NCBI GenBank assembly: GCA_947168585.1 | Contig: CAMVMK010000005.1 | Coordinates: forward strand, 23,145 to 87,144 | Direction of reading: 5' to 3' | Source of the DNA: an uncultured Fretibacterium sp. | Lineage (GTDB): Bacteria > Synergistota > Synergistia > Synergistales > Aminobacteriaceae | Length of the DNA: 64,000 nt | Shown: positions 7,939 to 15,971 of the stretch, piece after piece | Numbering within the stretch: the first letter of the stretch is position 1 | How the letters are laid out: each line of letters starts with the position of its first letter | Notes under the pieces: generated by a model | Told to the model about the DNA's origin: nothing | Database searches by the model: none | What the model saw: only the letters and a program-made list of their open reading frames with translations | Made by a program: the position numbers and the translations under genes

Positions 7939-8856
7939 ATGAAGATCAAAAATTTTTGCCGCGTAATATTTACAGTATTAACATTCTGCGTGTTAATATC
8001 ATCGTGCGCTTTTTCAGCTGCGCCGTCTGTAACTGTCGGTATGATAGGCTATCTTGGTGCTACAGAAAACGAATTTCAGAATGCTGTTGACGAATTAAAC
8101 GAAATATTACAGGTTTTTTCTTCTATGCCTTATGCTTCTCCTGAACATCTGGAGTTTCTAAAAATACTCGAAGCTTTTCATAATAACCGCCACGTTATTC
8201 ATTTTTATTATAATTTAGCTTCAATGTTAATGGCTCTCAATGCCGGACATGTCCGTGAAATTTCATTGCCCGAAAGCACAGCAAAATATATATTAAAAAA
8301 CAATCCTGAATATCTTAAACTTTTTTCAATAATTATGCCGTCATCGCTTTCCTTCGGATTTAGAGGAGAAAACTCAGAACTTTGCGGCGAATTTAACAAG
8401 GCTATAGCTTCAATGAAAGAAGACGGAACTTTGAAAGCCCTCGAAGAAAAATATATCAACGCTGAAAATATTTCTGACGCGGCATCTTTTGAAAAATTTG
8501 ACGGTGCAGGCAAAATTACCGTAGCAGTTACCGGCGATATGCCTCCTATCGATTTTATTGCCGCAGACGGAACACCCGCAGGTTATAACACTGCAGTTTT
8601 ATCTGAAATCGGCAGAAGATTAAAGAAAAACATCGATATAATCAGCATTGAAGCCGGAGCACGTTCAGCCGCTTTGAGTTCGATGCGGGCCGATGTAATT
8701 TTCTGGTATCGTTCAACAAAAGGAATGACTTTCCCGAAAGAAATTGAATTTAACGGCGAAAATCCTGTTAACGCTGTAATGAACGATGCAACGGAAGGCG
8801 TTATCCTTTCTGAGCCTTATTACGAATGGAAAAACACTTTTATAATCACAAAATAA
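7939..8856 (+). CDS. Permuted SBP_bac_3-like binding protein, copy 1 (probable lipoprotein)
   Basis: A hydrophobic leader ends at LISSC, an acceptable lipobox with Cys about residue 24. The mature part has the features of a family-3 solute-binding protein in reversed lobe order. Residues ~70-175 (ASMLMALNAGHVREISLPES, then CGEFNKAIASMKEDGTLKAL) match the second lobe. Residues ~190-305 (GKITVAVTGDMPPIDFIA, GYNTAVLSEIGRRLKKNI and SEPYYEW) match the first lobe. The usual TxxR ligand-gripping motif of lobe 1 is missing. No ABC permease or ATPase is adjacent, so it may sense or scavenge rather than feed a transporter. Copies 2 and 3 follow in tandem and are more like each other than like this one. 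GGAG precedes ATG 7939. Confidence 0.75.
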   Translation: MKIKNFCRVIFTVLTFCVLISSCAFSAAPSVTVGMIGYLGATENEFQNAVDELNEILQVFSSMPYASPEHLEFLKILEAFHNNRHVIHFYYNLASMLMALNAGHVREISLPESTAKYILKNNPEYLKLFSIIMPSSLSFGFRGENSELCGEFNKAIASMKEDGTLKALEEKYINAENISDAASFEKFDGAGKITVAVTGDMPPIDFIAADGTPAGYNTAVLSEIGRRLKKNIDIISIEAGARSAALSSMRADVIFWYRSTKGMTFPKEIEFNGENPVNAVMNDATEGVILSEPYYEWKNTFIITK

Positions 8857-8888
8857 AAAAAATATGAAATTAGAAATTAGAAATTAGA

Positions 8889-8934
8889 AATTAGGAAGCA
8901 GGAAGCTAAAAACTTTCAGCCTCCTAATTTTTTT
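8889..8934 (+). terminator. Intrinsic terminator after permuted binding protein copy 1
   Basis: ATTAGGA...TCCTAAT forms the stem, with an inner GC pair, and is followed by seven T residues. The left arm is built from TAGAAAT/TAGGAAG short repeats. Nearly the same structure follows copies 2 and 3. Confidence 0.75.
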
Positions 8935-8979
8935 ATTATGTTAAAATTGTCTTAATTTTTTAATTAAGGAGATTTTTTT

Positions 8980-9912
8980 ATGAAAATCAAAAAGTTTTAT
9001 CGTTTAATCCTCGTTGCTTTGATGATTTCTGTTTTGTTTTCGTCATGTGCGTTTGCTGCTCGTAAGGGGGGTATAAATCACGTTCACGGAGGTGTCTTGA
9101 ATTATCTCGGCACGACCGAAGACGAATTTCAGACTGCTCTTGATGAATTAAGCAAAATGCTTCCGGCTTTTTCTTCTTTCAGCACGACTAACATTCCTGA
9201 ATATCAGGATTTTGTAACAATGCTCACAGCTATCAAGGAGAACCGCCACGTTATTCATTTTTATGATAATTTAACTTCAATGTTAATGGCTCTTGAGGCC
9301 GGGCGTGTCGATGAAATTTCTCTGCCTGAAAGCACAGCAAAATATATCATGAAGAGCGATCCAGAATATAGAATTCTTTTCACTATTCGTATGCCGTCAG
9401 CTATTTCCTGCGGATTTAGAGCAGAAGATAAAGAACTTTGCGCGGAATTCAGCAAGGCTATAGCTTCAATGAAAGAAGACGGAACTCTCAAAGCCCTCGA
9501 AGAAAAATATATCAACGCCGAAAATATTTCTGAAGCAGCAGCTTTTGAAAAATTTGAAGATGCAGGCAAAATTACCGTAGCAGTTACCGGCGATATGCCT
9601 CCTATGGATTTTGTTGCCTCTGACGGAAAGCCCGCAGGTTATAACACTGCAGTTTTATCTGAAATCGGAAAAAGATTAAAGAAAAACATCGAGATAATCA
9701 GCGTTGAAGCCGGAGCACGCTCATCAGCTTTGACTTCGGGACGCGCCGACGTAATTTTCTGGTATCGTTCAACAAAAGGAATGACTTTCCCGAAAGAAAT
9801 TGAAATTAAAGGTGAAAATCCTGTCAATGCCGTAATGAAAGACGCGAATGAAGGCGTTATTCTTTCTGAGCCGTATTACGAATGGCAGAGAACTTTAATG
9901 ATCACGAAATAA
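8980..9912 (+). CDS. Permuted SBP_bac_3-like binding protein, copy 2
   Basis: A signal sequence with VLFSSCAFAA could be cut either as a lipoprotein at Cys or after AFA. An Arg/Lys/Gly/His stretch (RKGGINHVHGG) follows that is absent from copy 1. The body again has a second-lobe-like segment (LTSMLMALEAGRVDEISLPE, then MKEDGTLKALEEKYI) ahead of a first-lobe-like segment (GKITVAVTGDMPPMDF, then SEPYYEW). Bases 9208-9866 are identical to 10253-10911 in copy 3. The gene has its own GGAG site and sits between two intrinsic terminators, so each copy appears to be its own transcription unit. The ligand is unknown. Confidence 0.75.
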   Translation: MKIKKFYRLILVALMISVLFSSCAFAARKGGINHVHGGVLNYLGTTEDEFQTALDELSKMLPAFSSFSTTNIPEYQDFVTMLTAIKENRHVIHFYDNLTSMLMALEAGRVDEISLPESTAKYIMKSDPEYRILFTIRMPSAISCGFRAEDKELCAEFSKAIASMKEDGTLKALEEKYINAENISEAAAFEKFEDAGKITVAVTGDMPPMDFVASDGKPAGYNTAVLSEIGKRLKKNIEIISVEAGARSSALTSGRADVIFWYRSTKGMTFPKEIEIKGENPVNAVMKDANEGVILSEPYYEWQRTLMITK

Positions 9913-9937
9913 AAAAGCAATTATTAATTAGAAATTA

Positions 9938-9981
9938 ATTAGGAAGCAGGAAGCGAAAAACTTTCAGCCTCCTAATTTTTT
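9938..9981 (+). terminator. Intrinsic terminator after permuted binding protein copy 2
   Basis: The same ATTAGGA...TCCTAAT stem and T-run as after copy 1, with a few changes in the left arm. Confidence 0.75.
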
Positions 9982-10027
9982 TATTATGTTAAAATTGTCT
10001 TAATTTTTCTATAAAGGAGAGATTTTT

Positions 10028-10957
10028 ATGAAGCTCAAGAATTTTTATCGCGTAGTCATCGTTGCTTTGATGGTTTCTGTTTTATTTTCGTCATGTGCGT
10101 TTGCTGCTCGTAAGGGTGGGCTAAATCACGTTCACGGAGGTGTCTTGAATTATCTGGGCACAACTGAAGACGAATTTCAAAACGCTCTTGATGAATTAAC
10201 CGCAATGCTGCCTGCATTTTCTTTAAGCATGTTTGATGTTCCTGAAAATCAAGATTTTGTAACAATGCTCACAGCTATCAAGGAGAACCGCCACGTTATT
10301 CATTTTTATGATAATTTAACTTCAATGTTAATGGCTCTTGAGGCCGGGCGTGTCGATGAAATTTCTCTGCCTGAAAGCACAGCAAAATATATCATGAAGA
10401 GCGATCCAGAATATAGAATTCTTTTCACTATTCGTATGCCGTCAGCTATTTCCTGCGGATTTAGAGCAGAAGATAAAGAACTTTGCGCGGAATTCAGCAA
10501 GGCTATAGCTTCAATGAAAGAAGACGGAACTCTCAAAGCCCTCGAAGAAAAATATATCAACGCCGAAAATATTTCTGAAGCAGCAGCTTTTGAAAAATTT
10601 GAAGATGCAGGCAAAATTACCGTAGCAGTTACCGGCGATATGCCTCCTATGGATTTTGTTGCCTCTGACGGAAAGCCCGCAGGTTATAACACTGCAGTTT
10701 TATCTGAAATCGGAAAAAGATTAAAGAAAAACATCGAGATAATCAGCGTTGAAGCCGGAGCACGCTCATCAGCTTTGACTTCGGGACGCGCCGACGTAAT
10801 TTTCTGGTATCGTTCAACAAAAGGAATGACTTTCCCGAAAGAAATTGAAATTAAAGGTGAAAATCCTGTCAATGCCGTAATGAAAGACGCGAATGAAGGC
10901 GTTATTCTTTCCGAGCCGTATTATGAATGGCAAAGAACTTTAATAATCACGAAATAA
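10028..10957 (+). CDS. Permuted SBP_bac_3-like binding protein, copy 3
   Basis: Compared with copy 2, this copy differs mainly in the signal sequence, in the stretch around LSMFDVPENQDFV, and in five bases near the 3' end. The 659 bases at 10253-10911 match copy 2 exactly, a sign of very recent duplication or gene conversion. Lobe order is again second-lobe-like then first-lobe-like. The start is ATG 10028 after AAGGAGAG. It ends just before a terminator of the same design. Role as for the other copies: probably an envelope binding protein with unknown ligand and no transporter nearby. Confidence 0.75.
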   Translation: MKLKNFYRVVIVALMVSVLFSSCAFAARKGGLNHVHGGVLNYLGTTEDEFQNALDELTAMLPAFSLSMFDVPENQDFVTMLTAIKENRHVIHFYDNLTSMLMALEAGRVDEISLPESTAKYIMKSDPEYRILFTIRMPSAISCGFRAEDKELCAEFSKAIASMKEDGTLKALEEKYINAENISEAAAFEKFEDAGKITVAVTGDMPPMDFVASDGKPAGYNTAVLSEIGKRLKKNIEIISVEAGARSSALTSGRADVIFWYRSTKGMTFPKEIEIKGENPVNAVMKDANEGVILSEPYYEWQRTLIITK

Positions 10958-10983
10958 AAAAGCAGTTATAATTAGAAAATAAT

Positions 10984-11028
10984 TTAGGAAGCAGGAAGCG
11001 AAAAACTTTCAGCCTCCTAATTTTTTTA
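10984..11028 (+). terminator. Intrinsic terminator after permuted binding protein copy 3
   Basis: TTAGGA...TCCTAA stem followed by seven T residues, the third member of the near-identical set. Confidence 0.72.
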
Positions 11029-11076
11029 TTTTGCTATAATATTCGGGCTAAAATTTTTTAAGGAGTTTATGTTTTA

Positions 11077-11667
11077 ATGTCAAAGATAAAACAAAAGTTT
11101 GCTTTAATTTTCGCGGCGTTATTTATCTGCGTTTTTGTTTCGTCCGCTGCTTTTGCTAAAGATAGTCCCGTACCTCCGTCAAAAGGCCAATGGGGTTTTG
11201 CTCTCGAGGATTCTTTGCCTCTTTACGAAAAAGCCGACGTAAATTCAGATTCTGAATATGTAGAATTTGACGATGATGAATGGTTCAAAGTTCCAAGCGC
11301 AATCCGCGACAAAAATAATAATTTATGGTACAAAGTCAGCATCAACGGTAAAAGCGGCTGGCTGGCTCAAAACGGCGTAAGATTAAAACTTCAGAACGGC
11401 GGAAAAAGTAAAATCGCCTCAAACCTCTATAAGAAATACAAGAAAAATAAAAGTGCTTTACAGTCTCTTTTAGGTCTCGATCAAGACGGAGTAAGAAGCA
11501 AACTCGGAACCCCGACATTGCGCGAGACACCCTACGAAGAAAGCGATGTTAATATTCTTTCATATGAACTTTCCGACAGAAAAATGACCCTTGTCGTAAC
11601 TTTACGCGACGGCGAGGTTGAAGAAGCCGTTTTTTATGAGGGCCGCGCAGGTCAAACTGACGACTAA
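11077..11667 (+). CDS. Exported SH3-domain protein with BamE/SmpA-like C-terminus, copy 1
   Basis: A signal peptide ending AAFA precedes a bacterial SH3-like domain (LPLYEKADVNSD, then NNNLWYKVSINGKSGWLAQN). A C-terminal stretch LGLDQDGVRSKLGTPT resembles the small SmpA/BamE-type two-strand module. Bacterial SH3 domains commonly bind cell wall or envelope partners. The next gene is a paralogue 15 bases downstream in the same direction, so the two form an operon. No catalytic residues are visible. The start is ATG 11077, with AAGGAG about 15 bases upstream. Confidence 0.75.
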   Translation: MSKIKQKFALIFAALFICVFVSSAAFAKDSPVPPSKGQWGFALEDSLPLYEKADVNSDSEYVEFDDDEWFKVPSAIRDKNNNLWYKVSINGKSGWLAQNGVRLKLQNGGKSKIASNLYKKYKKNKSALQSLLGLDQDGVRSKLGTPTLRETPYEESDVNILSYELSDRKMTLVVTLRDGEVEEAVFYEGRAGQTDD

Positions 11668-11682
11668 GGAGAAAAATTTTTT

Positions 11683-12315
11683 ATGAAGAAGATTTTAATT
11701 TTAATTTCGCTTGTCTTAATTTTTGCCGGAGCCGCTTCTGCTCAAGATAGAACGCTCTCGCCCGTAGCTCCGTCAAAAGGCCAATGGGCTTATGCTCTTG
11801 AAGATTTACTGCCGCTCTATAACGCTCCTGACGCAAAGGCCGATGCCGAATATATCGAATTTCCCGAAGAATGGCTGAAAGTCCTCGACACTGCCCGCGA
11901 CAGCGAGAATAATTTATGGTGCAAGGTTAAAGTCGGAAAATCAAGCGGCTGGTTAGCTCAGAACGGAATTTTATTTAAGGCCGGCCCTAAGAGCAAAACT
12001 GCTTCTGATTTATATAACGCTTACGAAAAGAAAATGAAAAAAGCTAATAAAAATCCCGAACTTTTTGCGAGCGAAGACCCAAGCGAATGTAAAGAATTTT
12101 TAGGTTTTAACCCGTTAGGCATGAGCGAGACTTCAATTCAAAAAAGACTCGGAAAACCTACAGCGCGTTACTCGGATTATTTTGAACCTCAATTCACGAC
12201 CCTTACTTACGAATTTCCGAATAAAGATATGACGTTTAACGTCTGCATGGAAAACGGCAAAGTTTACACGATTAAACTTAATAACGGACGTGTCGGAGCA
12301 ATCTCGATTAATTAG
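11683..12315 (+). CDS. Exported SH3-domain protein with BamE/SmpA-like C-terminus, copy 2
   Basis: The signal peptide ends GAASAQ. The segments APSKGQWAYALEDLLPLY and NNLWCKVKVGKSSGWLAQNG match the upstream paralogue closely. The C-terminal part MSETSIQKRLGKPTARYSD again resembles an SmpA/BamE module. It carries an extra ~20-residue Lys-rich linker (KKMKKANKNPELFASEDPSE). AAGGAG lies before ATG 11683. The stop is only six bases from the TTG start of cbiB, so cbiB is probably read from the same transcript although it is functionally unrelated. Confidence 0.75.
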   Translation: MKKILILISLVLIFAGAASAQDRTLSPVAPSKGQWAYALEDLLPLYNAPDAKADAEYIEFPEEWLKVLDTARDSENNLWCKVKVGKSSGWLAQNGILFKAGPKSKTASDLYNAYEKKMKKANKNPELFASEDPSECKEFLGFNPLGMSETSIQKRLGKPTARYSDYFEPQFTTLTYEFPNKDMTFNVCMENGKVYTIKLNNGRVGAISIN

Positions 12316-12321
12316 GAAAAA

Positions 12322-13245
12322 TTGAATTTTGCTCTTGAAATTTCGCTTGCAATTTTAATCGATTTAATTTTAGGAGATCCGAAAAATTTTTTTCACCCAG
12401 TGAAATTAATCGGAAGTTTTATAAATTTAGAAAGAAAATTTTTATTTCAGGAAAATTCATTTATACGCGGCCTCGTCTTGTGTTTATTGACGTTAAGCAC
12501 GACGGGGCTTTTTGTGTGGCTTGCGTTATATCTCACGGGAAATAATTTTTTCGTGAGAATTTATTTTTTATATTCTGCTCTTGCGTGGCGGGACTTGAAA
12601 GACGAGACGGAAATAATTTTTCACGCTTTAATCAATAAAAATCTTATTGAAGCCCGAAAATTTTTATCTTATGTCGTAGGGCGCGACACCGAAAACTTAA
12701 ACGAAACTGAAATCATACGCGCCGTTATCGAGACTATCGCTGAAAATTCTATTGACGGAGTTATATCCGTAATTTTTTACGCTGCTCTCGGATATTTAAT
12801 TTTTAATTCTTACGGAATGATTTTAAGCGTCTGGATTTTCAAGGCCGTAAGCACTTTAGATTCAATGATCGGCTATAAAAAATATAAATCTTTCGGAACA
12901 CCGTCAGCAAAGCTTGACGATATATTAAATTTTATTCCGGCTCGTCTCGGAGGTTTTATTATTGCCGCTCAGAATAAGAATGCTCTAAAAATTTTTCTCC
13001 GAGACCGTCTTAAACATTCAAGCCCTAACAGTGCACACGGAGAAAGCGCGTTCGCCGGAGTCTTAAATATAAAATTAGGCGGAGGAGCATTTTATGATAA
13101 AAAATTCGTCTCTCGTCCGTTTATAAATTCTGAGGCTCGAAATCCTGAAATTTTTGATATAGTCCGGGCATGGAAATTGCTCGATGAATCCTGCGGAGCG
13201 TTCGCGCTCTTGATGATGATATTAATTTTTATTTTAGCTTCGTGA
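12322..13245 (+). CDS. cbiB: Adenosylcobinamide-phosphate synthase
   Basis: The N-terminus ILIDLILGDPKNFFHPVKLI matches the CbiB/CobD membrane family motif D--LGDP---HPV--IG. Later conserved pieces are VGRDTENLNETEIIRAVIE, ENSIDGVISVIFYAAL and STLDSMIGYKKYK. CbiB attaches aminopropanol phosphate to adenosylcobyric acid at the membrane. About 307 residues with several hydrophobic helices is normal. The start is a TTG after AGGAAAAA. It complements cobU at the left edge, cobD at 16 kb and the odd cobQ at 18 kb. Confidence 0.9.
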   Translation: MNFALEISLAILIDLILGDPKNFFHPVKLIGSFINLERKFLFQENSFIRGLVLCLLTLSTTGLFVWLALYLTGNNFFVRIYFLYSALAWRDLKDETEIIFHALINKNLIEARKFLSYVVGRDTENLNETEIIRAVIETIAENSIDGVISVIFYAALGYLIFNSYGMILSVWIFKAVSTLDSMIGYKKYKSFGTPSAKLDDILNFIPARLGGFIIAAQNKNALKIFLRDRLKHSSPNSAHGESAFAGVLNIKLGGGAFYDKKFVSRPFINSEARNPEIFDIVRAWKLLDESCGAFALLMMILIFILAS

Positions 13246-13444
13246 AAAATTATTATTGCTGAAAAATTTTGAGATTTTTGTAGTTGAAAATGTAGTTGAA
13301 AAAATTATTTTTTTCTGTGAAAGTTCCGATAATTTTTTTACGGTTAAATTATAGCAGAAAAAATTTTTTCTTGATGATATAATTCAGCGTAATTGTCGAA
13401 TAATTTTTAGAATGTCTTATAAAGGAAAGGGGATTTTAACTATC

Positions 13445-15910
13445 ATGAAACGAATTAATATATTCGTTTTGTTATGTATATTGATTTTAACTTTAACTTC
13501 GGGAGCGGCTTGGGCTGCTGTCGCAAGTTATAATAATAAATCATATAGTACTTTGCAGGAGGCGATTAACGATGCCCAAACTCATACTACAGCTAAAATT
13601 ACACTTATAAATGATATTACTTTAACTGACACGCTTACAATAAGCGATGACTATGATAACGCATTAACTATTGACTTAGACGGCTATGATATATCCTGCG
13701 GCAGTAGTGCTATACGCGCTTTATGGATTCATGCTGGGAATGTAACGATAACAGGTTCAGGAACTATATATGCAAAAGGGACAAGCGATAGCAGCAGTGT
13801 TATCCGCGTGGGTGCTGCGGCATCTACAAGCGCGGATTTTGCAAGCCTTATTATTGATGAAGATGTAATTGTAAGCAGTGATAATTGCTACGGAATTGCC
13901 GTTTTTGGTAATAATCTTCCGGCTTCAGAGACAGATACGGCTGATTATTACGGGCAATATTTAGAGATTAATGGTACAGTTGCAGTAACGGGCGGTGCTT
14001 CAGCAATTTCAGGCAACGGAACTTCAACTCTTTCAGCGAATCGTATTACAATCAACGAAAATGCTGAAATCAGTGCTAAGTCAGATACAGGAATTTATCA
14101 CCCTCAATCAGGCGATATTGTATTTTACGGCGGTACAATCTCCGGGCCTACAGCTCTCGAACTTAAAGGCGGTAACGCAATAGTTTACGGCGGTGATTTT
14201 GCTCCTACCGGAAACACAGCAGATAATAGCGAAAATAACAACGGTAGTTCTTCAACAGGTTATGCTATCGCAGCAATCATTAATAATAATTACAAAGGCT
14301 CTGCTAACGTTACAATTCATGACGGAACATTTCGCGGCCTCGTTGACATCGCTGAAGATAGTGAAGAATCTGACGCAGAATATACGCCTACTGTAATAAT
14401 CGCGGGCGGAACATTTACAAATTCGAGTTATCTTAACGAAGATTATCTTCCTGCAGGCTATGTTGCTGTTGAAGATACAAATTCATACTACACCGTTTAC
14501 AGAGACACTACAATTACATCTCTTCCTACAGCCTCAGCAATAAGAGAGGGACTTTCTTTAGACAACAGCGTACTCTCCGGCGGTACAGTGAAAGCTGTAA
14601 CAGATTTAGACGATACAACAAGCGTTGACGTTTCAGGAACATGGACATGGATAACGCCTGCAGTTAAGCCGAAAGTTTCTGACGATAACAAAACAAAATA
14701 CGGAGTTATTTTCACTCCTGATAATAGTGAAGAAAACGCTAAAATTGTATCTGCCGAGATAACTATCAGAGTCAACCCTGCAAGCAGCGACACTTCGACA
14801 GGCTACGTCAAAGCAGTTTCAGTTGATTCTACAGGTGAACTTAAATATGACGTTCAGGGGAGCGTACCTCTCTCAACAATTTTGAACAATCCAAACGTTA
14901 ATTTAGCAGACATCAAGAAAATTTCGATTAACAGTCAAGTATCTTCAATTACAAATTCGGATTTATTGAAAGTTAATCTTGATACTCTTGATTTAAGCAG
15001 TGCTTCAGGATTATCATCAGGATCAACGCTTAATCTCAGCGGCGTTACAATCGGAACTCTTACAATGTCAAGCGGTACTAAAGTAGGAACTTTGACGCTT
15101 TCAAGCACGAGCAAAGTCAGCCACATTAACGCAGGCGGCGCGCCTCTCACGACTGTAAATTTAGCGAGGAACACAACTATTGAAACGCTTAACCTTGAGG
15201 GTACAGGTGTAGGCACTCTCAACGCTTCGGGCTGTACAAACCTTAAAACGCTCAACGCTTCGGCATGTTCAAACCTTGAGACTCTTGATGTTTCGGGATG
15301 CACAAGCCTTGAAACTCTTAACTCAAGTTATTCGGAATTAACGAGCATTAATCTCGAGGACTGCGACAGTCTTGAAACTCTTGACGTTTCCAACAATGCT
15401 TTATTGTTCCTTGACATCAGCGAACTCGACAGTTTAACGACAGGAAGCTGGAGCGGGCAGGAAAACTATAAATCTTTCAAATCTTACAAGCCCTCAGATA
15501 ATCAAATTAATTTAGCAAGTTTCATTTTGGCATATGTAAGCAGCGCCACGAGCGCAGATATTGCCGCAAGAATTACAAGTGTCAAAGAATTTGACTCATC
15601 TGACAAAGAAGTCCAACAAGCCGAATATGACTCATCGACCGGCATAGCAACATTCGGAACGACTCCGACAGGCTATTTAGTTTATTATGTCAATGTTGAT
15701 GATGTTACAGCTTCCGACTCCGAAGCTAATTTAGCCGCTAATGAAACTTCTATGGACGTAACTTTGTATAACAACGAAGCAAGCGGTTCATCATCCGAAC
15801 CTTCTGTGCTCGGTCCGAGCAACGCGGGCTGTAATTCGTTAGGAATTAGGAGCGTTCTCTTGTTCCTTGCAATGTTTATATTTGCCTGCGCGAAAACTAA
15901 ACGCTTGTAA
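13445..15910 (+). CDS. Large exported surface protein with leucine-rich repeats and a Synergist-CTERM-like tail
   Basis: The start is ATG 13445, preceded by AGGAAAGGGG; an upstream in-frame ATG at 13412 lacks such a site. After a signal peptide (ILTLTSGAAWA) comes a right-handed beta-helix-like region (~residues 25-330) with ITLINDITLTDTLTI and VTITGSGTIYA repeats. A linker follows, then a run of ~20-residue BspA-type leucine-rich repeats at ~510-660 (LNASGCTNLKTLNASACSNL, LETLDVSGC). The C-terminus NAGCNSLGIRSVLLFLAMF then CAKTKRL has a short Cys motif, one hydrophobic helix and a basic tail, as in the Synergist-CTERM sorting signal. It is probably displayed on the cell surface, possibly for adhesion or polymer binding (inference). 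Confidence 0.8.
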   Translation: MKRINIFVLLCILILTLTSGAAWAAVASYNNKSYSTLQEAINDAQTHTTAKITLINDITLTDTLTISDDYDNALTIDLDGYDISCGSSAIRALWIHAGNVTITGSGTIYAKGTSDSSSVIRVGAAASTSADFASLIIDEDVIVSSDNCYGIAVFGNNLPASETDTADYYGQYLEINGTVAVTGGASAISGNGTSTLSANRITINENAEISAKSDTGIYHPQSGDIVFYGGTISGPTALELKGGNAIVYGGDFAPTGNTADNSENNNGSSSTGYAIAAIINNNYKGSANVTIHDGTFRGLVDIAEDSEESDAEYTPTVIIAGGTFTNSSYLNEDYLPAGYVAVEDTNSYYTVYRDTTITSLPTASAIREGLSLDNSVLSGGTVKAVTDLDDTTSVDVSGTWTWITPAVKPKVSDDNKTKYGVIFTPDNSEENAKIVSAEITIRVNPASSDTSTGYVKAVSVDSTGELKYDVQGSVPLSTILNNPNVNLADIKKISINSQVSSITNSDLLKVNLDTLDLSSASGLSSGSTLNLSGVTIGTLTMSSGTKVGTLTLSSTSKVSHINAGGAPLTTVNLARNTTIETLNLEGTGVGTLNASGCTNLKTLNASACSNLETLDVSGCTSLETLNSSYSELTSINLEDCDSLETLDVSNNALLFLDISELDSLTTGSWSGQENYKSFKSYKPSDNQINLASFILAYVSSATSADIAARITSVKEFDSSDKEVQQAEYDSSTGIATFGTTPTGYLVYYVNVDDVTASDSEANLAANETSMDVTLYNNEASGSSSEPSVLGPSNAGCNSLGIRSVLLFLAMFIFACAKTKRL

Positions 15911-15927
15911 AAAATTTTGAAATTCTA

Positions 15928-15965
15928 AAAATCGTCTTGGCCTAAAAAGCCGGGCGATTTTTTTA
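15928..15965 (+). terminator. Intrinsic terminator after the surface-protein gene
   Basis: AAAATCG...CGATTTT with an inner GGC/GCC stem, followed by seven T residues, 18 bases after the stop codon. Confidence 0.8.
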
Positions 15966-15971
15966 TTTATC

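Noticed and set aside
13246..13444. Cobalamin riboswitch upstream of cobamide genes
   Set aside because: I looked for the conserved GCCACTG-type box near cbiB, cobD and cobQ and saw none.
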